Shown piece after piece: positions 25,934-33,924 of a stretch of 64,000 bases of DNA (position 1 is its first letter; each line of letters starts with the position of its first letter). The stretch is from Azophilus sp965221465 (GTDB lineage Bacteria > Pseudomonadota > Gammaproteobacteria > Pseudomonadales > Azotimanducaceae): the NCBI GenBank assembly GCA_965221465.1, contig OZ244892.1, forward strand, positions 2,976,001 through 3,040,000, written 5' to 3'. The notes under the pieces were generated by a model. That model was not told the origin of the DNA. It worked only from the letters and a program-made list of their open reading frames with translations, and ran no database searches. The translations under genes were made by a program, and so were the position numbers.

Positions 25934-25984
25934 GGCACGGCAAGCTTACCCCGAAACCCGCGCAGGGTTTGCCGGGCGCGCCCG

Positions 25985-26869
25985 TCAGTCGACGGGCCAG
26001 GCATCGAAACCCTTCTGCGTGAGGATGAAGGTGGCCAGCGCCCGTTCCCGGAGTTCTCCGCCAACCAGGTGGTATCGGATATCGGGATCGAGGGTGGGAA
26101 TCTGCTCGCGCAGGCCCGCCAGCGCGCCGGGCTTGCCCACGTCGATACTCACGCCATCCCCGGCAGTCTTGACGAAGCGCACCAGATTGTCGACAAGAAG
26201 ACTCGTGAAGCGGCTTTTCGGCAACCGCAGTACCGAACCCGACCGCGTCGCTACCACGGTCGCATTGCGCCGGGCGTTCAGCAGCAGGGCATCCTCGCCG
26301 AAGAAGTCGCCAGGCCCGAGGTGCGCAACCGTTCGACCCCCGCGCCTTACCGCGGCATGGCCAGACTTGACGACGAAGAAGTCGTGCGCCGCGCTGCCCT
26401 CGAGGACGAGCCGCTCGCCTTCCTCGAACGGTCGTTCGGCCAGTGCCCCAAGGAGTTGCTGCCAGACACCCGGCTCCAGCCGTTGCAGCATGGGCGAGGC
26501 CATGAAGCGCCGTTCCCAATCCGCCATGTCCGTGGCCCTGGGGTTCGACTGCGCCGTTCCCAGCAGAAACGCAATGGGAGTCGTATCCACGTGCAGCAGG
26601 CGCACGCCGCTGCGCGAGCGCATGGCGTCGCAGCCCGGATACAGCGGCAGGCGCGCATCCGGCGACTGGGGGTGCAGGTCGCGTTGCGGCGAATAGAGGC
26701 GTACGGTTCCCTGCACCAGGTAGAAGCGCCCGGCAAGTCGGCGGCCGGGCCGCAGCAGCCAGCGTCCGGCCGGCACTTCGATCACCTGCGCATGTTGGGC
26801 AGCCGCCGCCAGTTCGGCGGAACTCATCGCCTGGAACGGATCGAAGCGCTTGAGCGTATCGGCAAGCAT
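25985..26869 (-). CDS. Tandem cyclic nucleotide-binding domain protein
   Basis: A 294-residue soluble protein with two cNMP-binding-like domains. The first (residues ~10-100; VIEVPAGRWLLRPG) is degenerate. The second has the full phosphate-binding cassette LGPGDFFGEDALLLNARRNATVVA with the conserved Glu and Arg. A short C-terminal part ends ILTQKGFDAWPVD. No HTH or kinase domain follows, so it is not a CRP-type regulator. An upstream ATG at 26881 would add four residues. It lies 63 nt downstream of purD and 51 nt upstream of dinG. Function unknown. Confidence 0.82.
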   Translation of the reverse strand: MLADTLKRFDPFQAMSSAELAAAAQHAQVIEVPAGRWLLRPGRRLAGRFYLVQGTVRLYSPQRDLHPQSPDARLPLYPGCDAMRSRSGVRLLHVDTTPIAFLLGTAQSNPRATDMADWERRFMASPMLQRLEPGVWQQLLGALAERPFEEGERLVLEGSAAHDFFVVKSGHAAVRRGGRTVAHLGPGDFFGEDALLLNARRNATVVATRSGSVLRLPKSRFTSLLVDNLVRFVKTAGDGVSIDVGKPGALAGLREQIPTLDPDIRYHLVGGELRERALATFILTQKGFDAWPVD

Positions 26870-26932
26870 GCACCCAAGCATGCGGGCGATCGAGGTTTCC
26901 CGGTAGGCGTCAGGAGCCCCTTGGCCTGTCAG

Positions 26933-28222
26933 TCATTCGCCCTGTTCCCGGGCCACCGCGCGATAGCCGATATCCGTTCGCCAGTAGGCGTCCTGCCAGT
27001 CGATTGCGGCCACTCCCTCGTAGGCCTTCTGTTGCGCGTGCGTGGCGTTGTCCCCCAGGGCGGCGACGCAAAGAACGCGTCCGCCGTCGGTGAGCACCTT
27101 GCCGTTGCGGATTTCGGTGCCCGCATGAAACACCTTGACATCGTCGCCGGCCACCCCGTCGAGCCCCGTCACAACCGCCCCCTTTGCGTATCCGCCGGGG
27201 TATCCGCCCGCCGCCATGACCACGCCGAGCGCCACCCGCGGGTCCCAGTCGAGTGTTTTTCCCTGCAGGCCGCCGGTGACCGCTTCGAGGCACAACGCCG
27301 GCAGGTCGGAGCGCAGGCGCATCATCACCGGCTGAGCTTCCGGGTCGCCGAATCGGCAGTTGAACTCGATCACCCTGGGCACGCCCTCGGGGGAGATCAT
27401 GAGCCCCACATAGAGGAACCCGACATAGGGCGAACCATCCGCGGCCATGCCGGCCATGGTGGGCTCGACAATCTCCCGGACGATGCGCCGGTGAACGGCA
27501 TCGGTGACCACCGGCGCCGGGGAATAGGCGCCCATGCCGCCGGTATTGGGCCCCTTGTCGCCGTCCTCGACTGCCTTGTGATCCTGGGAACTGGCAAAGG
27601 GCAATGCGGTTCGCCCGTCGCAGAGGCAGGTGAAACTCGCCTCTTCGCCCTGCAGGAATTCCTCGACCACGACGCGCTCGCCGGCGCTGCCGAACGCGCC
27701 GCCGGCAAGCATGGCATCCAGCGCCGCGAAGGCTTCTTCCTCGGACCGGGCGACCGTGACGCCCTTGCCCGCCGCCAGCCCGTCCGCCTTGATGACAATC
27801 GGAGCGCCCTGCGCCCTGACATGGGCCCGAGCCTCAACCAGGTCGCTGAACGTTTCCGAGGCGGCCGCCGGGATGCCGTGCCGTTGCATGAATTCCTTGG
27901 CGAAGGCTTTCGACCCCTCGAGCCTGGCGGCGGCCGAGCCCGGCCCGAAACAATGGAGCCCGTTCGCCGCGAACACGTCGACGATCCCATCCACCAGCGG
28001 CGCCTCCGGCCCGACAATAGTGAGCGCCACGTCGTTGGCCGCAGCGAAACGCACCAGGGCATCGTGGTCGTCCACGGCGATGGCGACGTTCTCCACCCCC
28101 GGCTCACCGGCAGTGCCCGCGTTGCCCGGCGCGACGAACACACCGCTCACCGCCGGACTCAGGCTCGCCTTCCAGGCCAGCGCGTGTTCCCGACCCCCGG
28201 ACCCGATGACCAGTATTCTCAC
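26933..28222 (-). CDS. purD: Phosphoribosylamine--glycine ligase
   Basis: A 429-residue ATP-grasp enzyme starting MRILVIGSGGREHALAWK, the PurD hallmark. It has GPEAPLVDGIVD, KADGLAAGKGV for ATP binding, KAVEDGDKGPNTGGMGAYSP and FNCRFGDPEAQPVM. It makes glycinamide ribonucleotide from phosphoribosylamine, glycine and ATP, the second step of purine synthesis. Length is standard. The gene follows purH by 42 nt on the same strand, the common gammaproteobacterial order. Confidence 0.97.
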   Translation of the reverse strand: MRILVIGSGGREHALAWKASLSPAVSGVFVAPGNAGTAGEPGVENVAIAVDDHDALVRFAAANDVALTIVGPEAPLVDGIVDVFAANGLHCFGPGSAAARLEGSKAFAKEFMQRHGIPAAASETFSDLVEARAHVRAQGAPIVIKADGLAAGKGVTVARSEEEAFAALDAMLAGGAFGSAGERVVVEEFLQGEEASFTCLCDGRTALPFASSQDHKAVEDGDKGPNTGGMGAYSPAPVVTDAVHRRIVREIVEPTMAGMAADGSPYVGFLYVGLMISPEGVPRVIEFNCRFGDPEAQPVMMRLRSDLPALCLEAVTGGLQGKTLDWDPRVALGVVMAAGGYPGGYAKGAVVTGLDGVAGDDVKVFHAGTEIRNGKVLTDGGRVLCVAALGDNATHAQQKAYEGVAAIDWQDAYWRTDIGYRAVAREQGE

Positions 28223-28264
28223 GGAGCAGATCTCCAGACAGTTGATTCCGTAGCGCCCCTCGCT

Positions 28265-29812
28265 TCAGTGCCGGAAGTGCCGGACGCCGGTAAACACCAT
28301 GGCCATGCCGTGCTCGTCTGCCGCGTCGATCACCTCCCGGTCGCGCACCGAGCCGCCCGGTTGAATCACCGCCGCGATGCCCGCCTTGGCTGCCGCATCG
28401 ATGCCGTCGCGAAAGGGAAAGAATGCATCGGAGGCCATGACCGACCCTGCCACCGCCAACCCCTCGTCCGCGGCCTTGAAGCCGGCAATGCGCGCGCTCA
28501 CCACCCGGCTCATCTGGCCTGCGCCGACACCGATGGTCTGGCCGTCGCGCGCATAGACGATGGCATTGGACTTGACGAACCAGGCAACCCGCCAGGCGAA
28601 CAGCAGGTCTTGCATTTCCCGGGCGTTCGGCGTCCGCTCGGTCACGGTGCGGAGTGCGCTCTCGTCCAGGCACAGGTCATCCGTCGTCTGGGCCAGCATC
28701 CCGCCCGCCACTCTCTTCAGGTCGAGGCCGCTGCCCGGGCCGGCCAGCGCCCCGCACTCCAGGAGCCGCAGGTTCTTGCTGGCCCTGGCGGACTCCACGG
28801 CAGCCGCGGTCACCGACGGAGCGGCCACGACTTCGACGAATTGCGCCTCGAGCACTGCCGCCAGGACGTTGTCGTCCAGCTCGCGATTGAAGGCGACGAT
28901 ACCCCCGAAGGCGGATGTCGGGTCGGTCGCGAAGGCGCGTTCGTAGGCCTCCATGGGGCTTGCGCCCAGTGCAACCCCGCAGGGATTGGCATGCTTGACG
29001 ATGACGCAGGCAGGCTCATCGAAAACGCTGACGCATCGCAGCGCCGCATCCGTGTCGGCAATGTTGTTGAACGAAAGCGCCTTGCCCTGAAGCTGCCGGG
29101 CGCCGGCGACCGTGCCGGCGGTATTCTCCTCCACGTAGAAAGCAGCGCTCTGGTGGGGATTCTCGCCGTAGCGCAGGTTTTCCCGCTTGACGTAGGAAAG
29201 CCCCAACCGGTCGGGCAATGGCTCGTCGCCGGCCAGGTATGCGGCCACGATGCGGTCGTATTCGGCGGTATGGAGAAAGGCCTTCTCCGCGAGGCGGCGG
29301 CGCAGGTTCGCATTCGCCCCTTCGGCCTCGAGTGCGGCAACGATGTCCCGGTAGTCGCCCGGGTCGACCACCACCAGGACATCCCGGTGATTCTTGGCCG
29401 CGGCGCGCAGCATGGCAGGCCCGCCGATGTCGATATTCTCGATGGCAAGCTCATCGGTGCAGTCTGGCCGTGCGATGGTTGCCGCAAACGGGTAGAGATT
29501 GACGACCACCACGTCTATCCGGTCGATGGCGTGCTGCGCGAGGGCGTCGTCGTCGACACCCCGCCGCGCGAGGATTCCGCCATGAATCTTCGGGTGGAGG
29601 GTCTTCACCCGGCCGTCCATCATCTCGGGAAAGCCGGTGTGGTCGGCCACTTCGGTGACCGGGACGCCCGCCTTCGCAATTTCGCGAAACGTGCCGCCGG
29701 TCGACAGGATGGCGAAGCCGAGACCATGCAGCGCCTTCGCCAGTTCGGCGATGCCCGTCTTGTCCGAAACGCTGATCAGCGCACGCGCCCGTCGGCTGGC
29801 CGTTTCACTCAT
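28265..29812 (-). CDS. purH: Bifunctional AICAR formyltransferase/IMP cyclohydrolase
   Basis: A 515-residue PurH. The N-terminal IMP cyclohydrolase (MGS-like) domain has ALISVSDKTGIAELAK, STGGTFREI and KTLHPKIHGGIL. The C-terminal AICAR transformylase has RYGENPHQSAAFYV, VIVKHANPCGVALG, KSNAIVYARDGQTIGVGAGQ and ASDAFFPFRDGID. It carries out the last two steps to IMP. It is slightly shorter than the Escherichia coli enzyme (529), but no motif is missing. It starts 12 nt after the zinc-ribbon gene, so it is in the same transcript. Confidence 0.97.
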   Translation of the reverse strand: MSETASRRARALISVSDKTGIAELAKALHGLGFAILSTGGTFREIAKAGVPVTEVADHTGFPEMMDGRVKTLHPKIHGGILARRGVDDDALAQHAIDRIDVVVVNLYPFAATIARPDCTDELAIENIDIGGPAMLRAAAKNHRDVLVVVDPGDYRDIVAALEAEGANANLRRRLAEKAFLHTAEYDRIVAAYLAGDEPLPDRLGLSYVKRENLRYGENPHQSAAFYVEENTAGTVAGARQLQGKALSFNNIADTDAALRCVSVFDEPACVIVKHANPCGVALGASPMEAYERAFATDPTSAFGGIVAFNRELDDNVLAAVLEAQFVEVVAAPSVTAAAVESARASKNLRLLECGALAGPGSGLDLKRVAGGMLAQTTDDLCLDESALRTVTERTPNAREMQDLLFAWRVAWFVKSNAIVYARDGQTIGVGAGQMSRVVSARIAGFKAADEGLAVAGSVMASDAFFPFRDGIDAAAKAGIAAVIQPGGSVRDREVIDAADEHGMAMVFTGVRHFRH

Positions 29813-29824
29813 GTTCGGTTCTCG

Positions 29825-30241
29825 CTATATCAGATCCAGATACAAGGCGATCTGGAGAATCAGTGCCAGTGCAGCCGCCGCCAGGGCCCATCGCATCCAC
29901 CGATTGCTTCGCGGTTCGCCCGCAGCCGATCGTTCGGGGCTGCTCTCGGAGTGAGGTTCGCCGCTCGATTGCGCGTCGCTCGCGCCGACCTCCCTCGCTT
30001 TCGTTCGACCCGTTTCATCGCCGGTGTTTTCGCTTTCCGCAACGCTTTCTGCAACTCTGTCCGTTCCGGCCGGGCCAATGGTATCGACTTGCCCAGTCGA
30101 ATCGGCCTCCACTGTCGCAAGCTGGTCGCCGGCCGAAAAGACCTCGAGGCACGCTCCACAGCGAACCCACCCTTTCGCCCGGCCCAGTTGGCTGTCGGTG
30201 ACCCGAAACCGGATGCCGCAGGCAGGGCATTGCGTGACCAA
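29825..30241 (-). CDS. Zinc-ribbon (MJ0042-type) membrane protein, shortened DUF3426-type
   Basis: A 138-residue protein with an N-terminal zinc ribbon (TQCPACGIRFRV and VRCGACLEVF give four Cys), a Ser/Glu-rich linker, and one membrane helix (WALAAAALALILQIALYL). The start is TTG 30241, preceded by AGGAG at a good distance. In related genomes the gene before purH continues after this helix with a periplasmic DUF3426 domain of about 130 residues. Here a stop follows the helix directly. Truncation is therefore likely, though the start, ribbon and helix remain intact. Confidence 0.85.
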   Translation of the reverse strand: MVTQCPACGIRFRVTDSQLGRAKGWVRCGACLEVFSAGDQLATVEADSTGQVDTIGPAGTDRVAESVAESENTGDETGRTKAREVGASDAQSSGEPHSESSPERSAAGEPRSNRWMRWALAAAALALILQIALYLDLI

Positions 30242-30333
30242 TCAAAACTCTCCTGGGCGGACCCGATCGGGGGCACTGTACTGCATCCCGGGTTTGACCC
30301 GGAACGCCTCCCGACACGCCACGATCGCGCCGT

Positions 30334-30735
30334 TCAGCCGATGCGAATCAGTCCCTGCCCCTTGGCGACGGGTTCGCCGTCGGCCACCAATATGTCGACG
30401 ACGACGCCTTCGACCTCCGCTGGAATCTCGTTCATCATCTTCATGCTCTCGACGATGCAGAGCGTTTCGCCAACCTCCACCGTCGTGCCGGGGCCGACAA
30501 AGGGCTCCGCCCCCGGTTCCGGCGCTGCGTAGAAGGTGCCCGCCATGGGTGCACGGACAGTGGCGCCGCTGCCCGCCGCCGGCGCGCCGCCCCGAGCCCC
30601 GGAGCTCGACTCCCGCACCGCTGCCGCGCCCCGACGGACGATTCGTACCGACTCGTCGCCCTTGTGAACCTCCAATTCCTCGATGCCCGACTCCTCGGCC
30701 AGTTCGATGAGCCGTTTGATCTTGCGCAGGTCCAC
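30334..30735 (-). CDS. accB: Biotin carboxyl carrier protein of acetyl-CoA carboxylase
   Basis: A 133-residue BCCP. The start MDLRKIKRLIELAEESGIEE (GTG codon) and the C-terminal biotinyl domain with the lysine in VESMKMMNEIPAE are typical. The middle Ala/Gly-rich linker is shorter than in Escherichia coli (156 residues). It carries CO2 on biotin for fatty acid synthesis. It follows aroQ by 21 nt, as expected, but the biotin carboxylase gene accC that normally comes next is not here. Only 92 nt separate accB from the zinc-ribbon gene, so accC must be elsewhere. Confidence 0.96.
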   Translation of the reverse strand: MDLRKIKRLIELAEESGIEELEVHKGDESVRIVRRGAAAVRESSSGARGGAPAAGSGATVRAPMAGTFYAAPEPGAEPFVGPGTTVEVGETLCIVESMKMMNEIPAEVEGVVVDILVADGEPVAKGQGLIRIG

Positions 30736-30756
30736 CAGGGCGCCCTCCGAGGCCGG

Positions 30757-31203
30757 CTAACCGTCTTTCCCGACGCGCGCCATCGCCATCTGGAGCGCGA
30801 ATTCGTAACCCTGTGCGCCACAGCCGCAGATGACCGCCTCGGCAATGTCGCTCAAGTACGAGGTCTGCCTGAATTTCTCCCGTGCGTGCACGTTGGACAG
30901 GTGAATCTCGACAAACGGGAGCTCGACGCCGAGCAGGGCGTCCCGGAGCGCGATGCTCGTGTGCGTAAACGCGCCCGGGTTGACGACGATGAAGCGGGTG
31001 CCGTCGTCTCTGGCCCGGTGGATTCGCTCGATGAGCGCCTGCTCGCCATTGGACTGCATGCAGTCGAGCTGGTGCCCCGCCGCCTCGGCAAGCCCCTTCA
31101 GGCGGCCATCGATATCCTCGAGGGTGTCGGTGCCGTAGATTTCCGGCTCGCGGCTGCCGAGCAGGTTCAGGTTGGGGCCATGCAACACCAGAAACCTGGC
31201 CAT
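30757..31203 (-). CDS. aroQ: 3-dehydroquinate dehydratase, type II
   Basis: A 148-residue type II dehydroquinase. LHGPNLNLLGSREPEIYG holds the catalytic Arg and Tyr, followed by NPGAFTHTSIALRDAL and EIHLSNVHAREKFR. It is the normal length of ~145-150. It converts 3-dehydroquinate to 3-dehydroshikimate in aromatic amino acid synthesis. The ATG shares a base with the upstream stop (TGATG), so it is translated after the DsbD-type gene. Confidence 0.97.
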   Translation of the reverse strand: MARFLVLHGPNLNLLGSREPEIYGTDTLEDIDGRLKGLAEAAGHQLDCMQSNGEQALIERIHRARDDGTRFIVVNPGAFTHTSIALRDALLGVELPFVEIHLSNVHAREKFRQTSYLSDIAEAVICGCGAQGYEFALQMAMARVGKDG

Positions 31204-31691
31204 CAGCGCTTGACCGGGTCGAGAAGTCCGACCGTTCCCGCGGCCGGTTCGAAGGCCACCCAGCGCGTCTGGGGCGGGTAGCACAGCCCCGCTTCGGCAC
31301 ACCCCTGATAACTTATGCCGACCTCGGCGGTGCCGCTGCGGGCCTGCACGGGCAGACGCGCCCGGACCTGTCCGAAATAGACTTCCACTTCTCCAAAATA
31401 CTCGTCCACCTTCACCTTGCCCGCGGGTATCTGCGCCTCTCCCAGGCGCGTACCGTCGCTGTCGGCCGATTTGAATGCAAACCCGTGGCGGTACAGGTAA
31501 TAGCCGTCGGCGATCTTCCAACGCGCCAGCAGCGCGCCATCGCCGTCGACTTCGGCCGACAGGACAAACGCCTCGTCGACCGGCAGGAATTCCGGCTCCG
31601 CACCGAATCGGTTCTGCGCTGCCGCAGGCGCGAAGGCCGCAACGGCTGTGGCCACGGCCACGGCCGCCAATCCGAGATTCACTGATCGCAT
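31203..31691 (-). CDS. DsbD N-terminal (alpha) domain protein, no membrane or thioredoxin parts
   Basis: A 162-residue periplasmic protein. A signal peptide (LGLAAVAVATAVAAFAPAAA) is followed by the DsbD alpha domain (FLPVDEAFVLSAEV, ARWKIADGYYLYRHGFAF), with the redox cysteine pair in YQGCAEAGLCYPP. Full DsbD is ~570 residues with eight membrane helices and a thioredoxin-like gamma domain. Here the frame ends right after the alpha domain at the aroQ start. It could accept electrons from a separate CcdA-like protein, or be a truncated remnant. It occupies the place of dsbD in the usual dsbD-aroQ-accB order. Confidence 0.85.
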   Translation of the reverse strand: MRSVNLGLAAVAVATAVAAFAPAAAQNRFGAEPEFLPVDEAFVLSAEVDGDGALLARWKIADGYYLYRHGFAFKSADSDGTRLGEAQIPAGKVKVDEYFGEVEVYFGQVRARLPVQARSGTAEVGISYQGCAEAGLCYPPQTRWVAFEPAAGTVGLLDPVKR

Positions 31692-31768
31692 TCGAAGTTC
31701 ATGTCGAGGTGCAAGCCGCCTTGGCTTATTCTACATGCCGGCGCCTGCCAGAACAGGAGACGATACTC

Positions 31769-32467
31769 ATGCCGCATTCCGCATCCCGATACCTCGTCAC
31801 GGTTGCCGGCGTTTGCGTTCTGCTGCTCGCCGGCTGCGAGATGCGTCCTCCCGAGCCGGAACCCGCTCCCGAACCGGAAACGCCGGCCACACCCGCACCG
31901 GAGGCAGTTCCGATCGTCGATCCCCTTCTCGAAGCGGCGCAAGTTGCGTTCGACGAACTCCGACTGACCACCCCGCCGGAGAACAGCGCGTTCGCCCTGT
32001 ACGGCGAGGTACTGCAACTCGACCCGGACAACGAAGATGCCCGCCGCGGCATGGAGAAGATCGTGGAACGCTACGTCCGGTTCGCCCTCGATGCCATCGA
32101 ACGGCGCCAGTTTGCCCGGGCTCGAACCATGTTGGCCAGGGCGCGACTGGTGGATTCCGGTCACCCGGCAATCGAACCCACCGAAGAGCAGATGCGACTG
32201 GTGGAGAACGCCAGACGCGACCGGATAACGCTGGAACCCGGCGTGCTGGCGGAGCGAGGTTCCGCGCTCGGCGCGCGACTGCGGAATCTCGGCGAACGCG
32301 CCAAGGCCGCCGCCTGCCGCGTCACGATCAATGCGCGCTCCGATGCGGAAGGCCGCTGGATCTACCGGCAAATGAACAGTGCCGACGGCGAACCGCGGGT
32401 CCGGGCCAGGCTGGCGATCGCGTCGCCGCCGTCGGTGGAACTCGTCTGCCCCGCACAGGCCGGGTGA
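31769..32467 (+). CDS. Lipoprotein, function unknown
   Basis: A 232-residue lipoprotein: signal peptide LVTVAGVCVLLLAGC with the lipobox Cys, then a Pro/Glu-rich linker (PEPEPAPEPETPATPAPEA), then a helical TPR-like region (ALYGEVLQLDPDNEDARRGM, RYVRFALDAIERRQFARARTML). A C-terminal basic stretch (ARLRNLGERAKAAACRVTI) completes it. ATG 31769 has AGGAGA 8 nt upstream. It should be attached to the outer membrane or envelope. It is divergent from the DsbD-type gene across 77 bp. Confidence 0.85.
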   Translation: MPHSASRYLVTVAGVCVLLLAGCEMRPPEPEPAPEPETPATPAPEAVPIVDPLLEAAQVAFDELRLTTPPENSAFALYGEVLQLDPDNEDARRGMEKIVERYVRFALDAIERRQFARARTMLARARLVDSGHPAIEPTEEQMRLVENARRDRITLEPGVLAERGSALGARLRNLGERAKAAACRVTINARSDAEGRWIYRQMNSADGEPRVRARLAIASPPSVELVCPAQAG

Positions 32468-32556
32468 CGGGAGCATTGAAATTTCGGCCGAAGACCTCAA
32501 GTAACAGGGTAGTGGGCGCACACTGAACTGCGGAACGAAACGGAACGGACTGCGGC

Positions 32557-33612
32557 ATGAACGGAACCATGGGCTGGAAACGATGGCTTCCCTCCTTCGG
32601 GGCGGGCGGCCAGGCTGCGAGCACGCCCAGGTCCGTCGCCGGCGCCGCGGGCGGGCTGATCGCCCTCTACCTGACCGTTTGCCTGGCGCTCACCTGGTGG
32701 TGGGACTTCGAGCCGGACCCGTTCGCCGTGCGGGACAACGCCGCCTTCGAAGCGCAACTCGGTAACCGGCAGGTCGTCACCGGCTATACGACCACGGCGA
32801 CGCTCATCCGGCTTGCGGACACGCTTCTCGACAAGCGTGGCGGCTACCTTTCGAACGACATCTTTCCGCCCGGGGTCTGGATGGACAACGTCCCCAACTG
32901 GGAGTTCGGGGTGCTGACCCAGGTGCGCGACGCGGCCCGGGCCTATCGGATCGACTTCGCCAGATCCCAGAGCCAGTCGAAGGAAGATCCCGATCTCGCC
33001 CAGGCCGAGGGCAAGTTCTTCTTCGACAACTCGAGTTGGGTGTTCCCCCCCAGCGAAACCGAGTACCGCGAAGGCACCGACCTGCTGCGCGCCTATCTCG
33101 AGCGGCTCTCCGACCCGACCCAGCCGGATGCCCAGTTCTACGCACGGGCAGACAATCTGCAACAATGGCTGCAGGGCGTGGAGACCCGGCTCGGCAGCCT
33201 TTCCCAGCGCCTGTCCGCCAGCGTCGGCAAGCGCCAGTTGAACGTCGATCTTGCCGGGGATGCGGCGGCAGTCCAGGCTACCGATGCGCCAAGAGAACGG
33301 GAATACAAGACCCCCTGGCTCGAAATAGACGATGTCTTCTACGAGGCGCGCGGCCAGACCTGGGCGCTCTTGCACCTGTTGCAGGCCATGGAACACGACT
33401 TCGGGGACGTGCTCGACAAGAAGAATGCGCGGGTCAGCCTGCAGCAGATCGTGCGCGAACTGGAACCCACGCAACAGGCGATCTGGAGCCCGATCATATT
33501 GAACGGCGACGGTCTGGGCCTGCTGGCGAATCACTCGCTGGTGATGGCCTCTTACATATCCCGGGCCAACGCGGCCATCATCGACCTGCGCGCCCTGCTC
33601 GCTCAGGGTTGA
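32557..33612 (+). CDS. DUF2333 family membrane protein
   Basis: A 351-residue protein with one N-terminal membrane segment (GGLIALYLTVCLALTWWW) and a large domain carrying RLADTLLDKRGGYLSNDIFPPG, MDNVPNWEFGVL, TEYREGTDLLRAYLERL and EIDDVFYEARGQTWALLHLL. These match the DUF2333 family of inner-membrane-anchored periplasmic proteins in gammaproteobacteria, function unknown. The gene is downstream of the lipoprotein by about 90 bp and may share its transcript. Confidence 0.9.
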   Translation: MNGTMGWKRWLPSFGAGGQAASTPRSVAGAAGGLIALYLTVCLALTWWWDFEPDPFAVRDNAAFEAQLGNRQVVTGYTTTATLIRLADTLLDKRGGYLSNDIFPPGVWMDNVPNWEFGVLTQVRDAARAYRIDFARSQSQSKEDPDLAQAEGKFFFDNSSWVFPPSETEYREGTDLLRAYLERLSDPTQPDAQFYARADNLQQWLQGVETRLGSLSQRLSASVGKRQLNVDLAGDAAAVQATDAPREREYKTPWLEIDDVFYEARGQTWALLHLLQAMEHDFGDVLDKKNARVSLQQIVRELEPTQQAIWSPIILNGDGLGLLANHSLVMASYISRANAAIIDLRALLAQG

Positions 33613-33924
33613 CGAATACCCGCCAACTCCATCGGCACCGTTTCGAGACCACGACACCAGTCCGTTCCAGCCGGGGCAATGGCGAATATCCCACAAATCC
33701 GGCACTGCCGGCGCGCGGGATGCCTTTTGCATTTTCGCTGGTATGATACGCGCCGCCGTCGCGGGGGCCTTGGGACAGGATGCGGGCCAGCCGCCGGCAA
33801 GGCGCCCGTCGTTCACGCGATTTCGCTTTTCGCCCATCACGTTTGTCAGATGAGTGAAGACGGCACCCGGACGCCGCTTGTTCGTTTTGCTGGGGAATCG
33901 CCCCGTTAACAACTGGAACTCATC
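33613..33924 (+). other. Leader region upstream of hppA with putative promoter
   Basis: No gene is supported in these 312 bases. An extended -10 element, TG-G-TATGAT (TATGAT at 33742-33747), stands about 180 nt before the hppA start, with no clear -35 box at the right spacing. That would give a long 5' leader. No riboswitch motif was recognised. Confidence 0.4.

Noticed and set aside
24395..30532. A very long open frame on the plus strand antisense to dinG, purD, purH and accB
   Set aside because: It covers well-supported genes on the other strand, has no family motifs and is full of charged low-complexity runs, as expected from GC-rich antisense frames.
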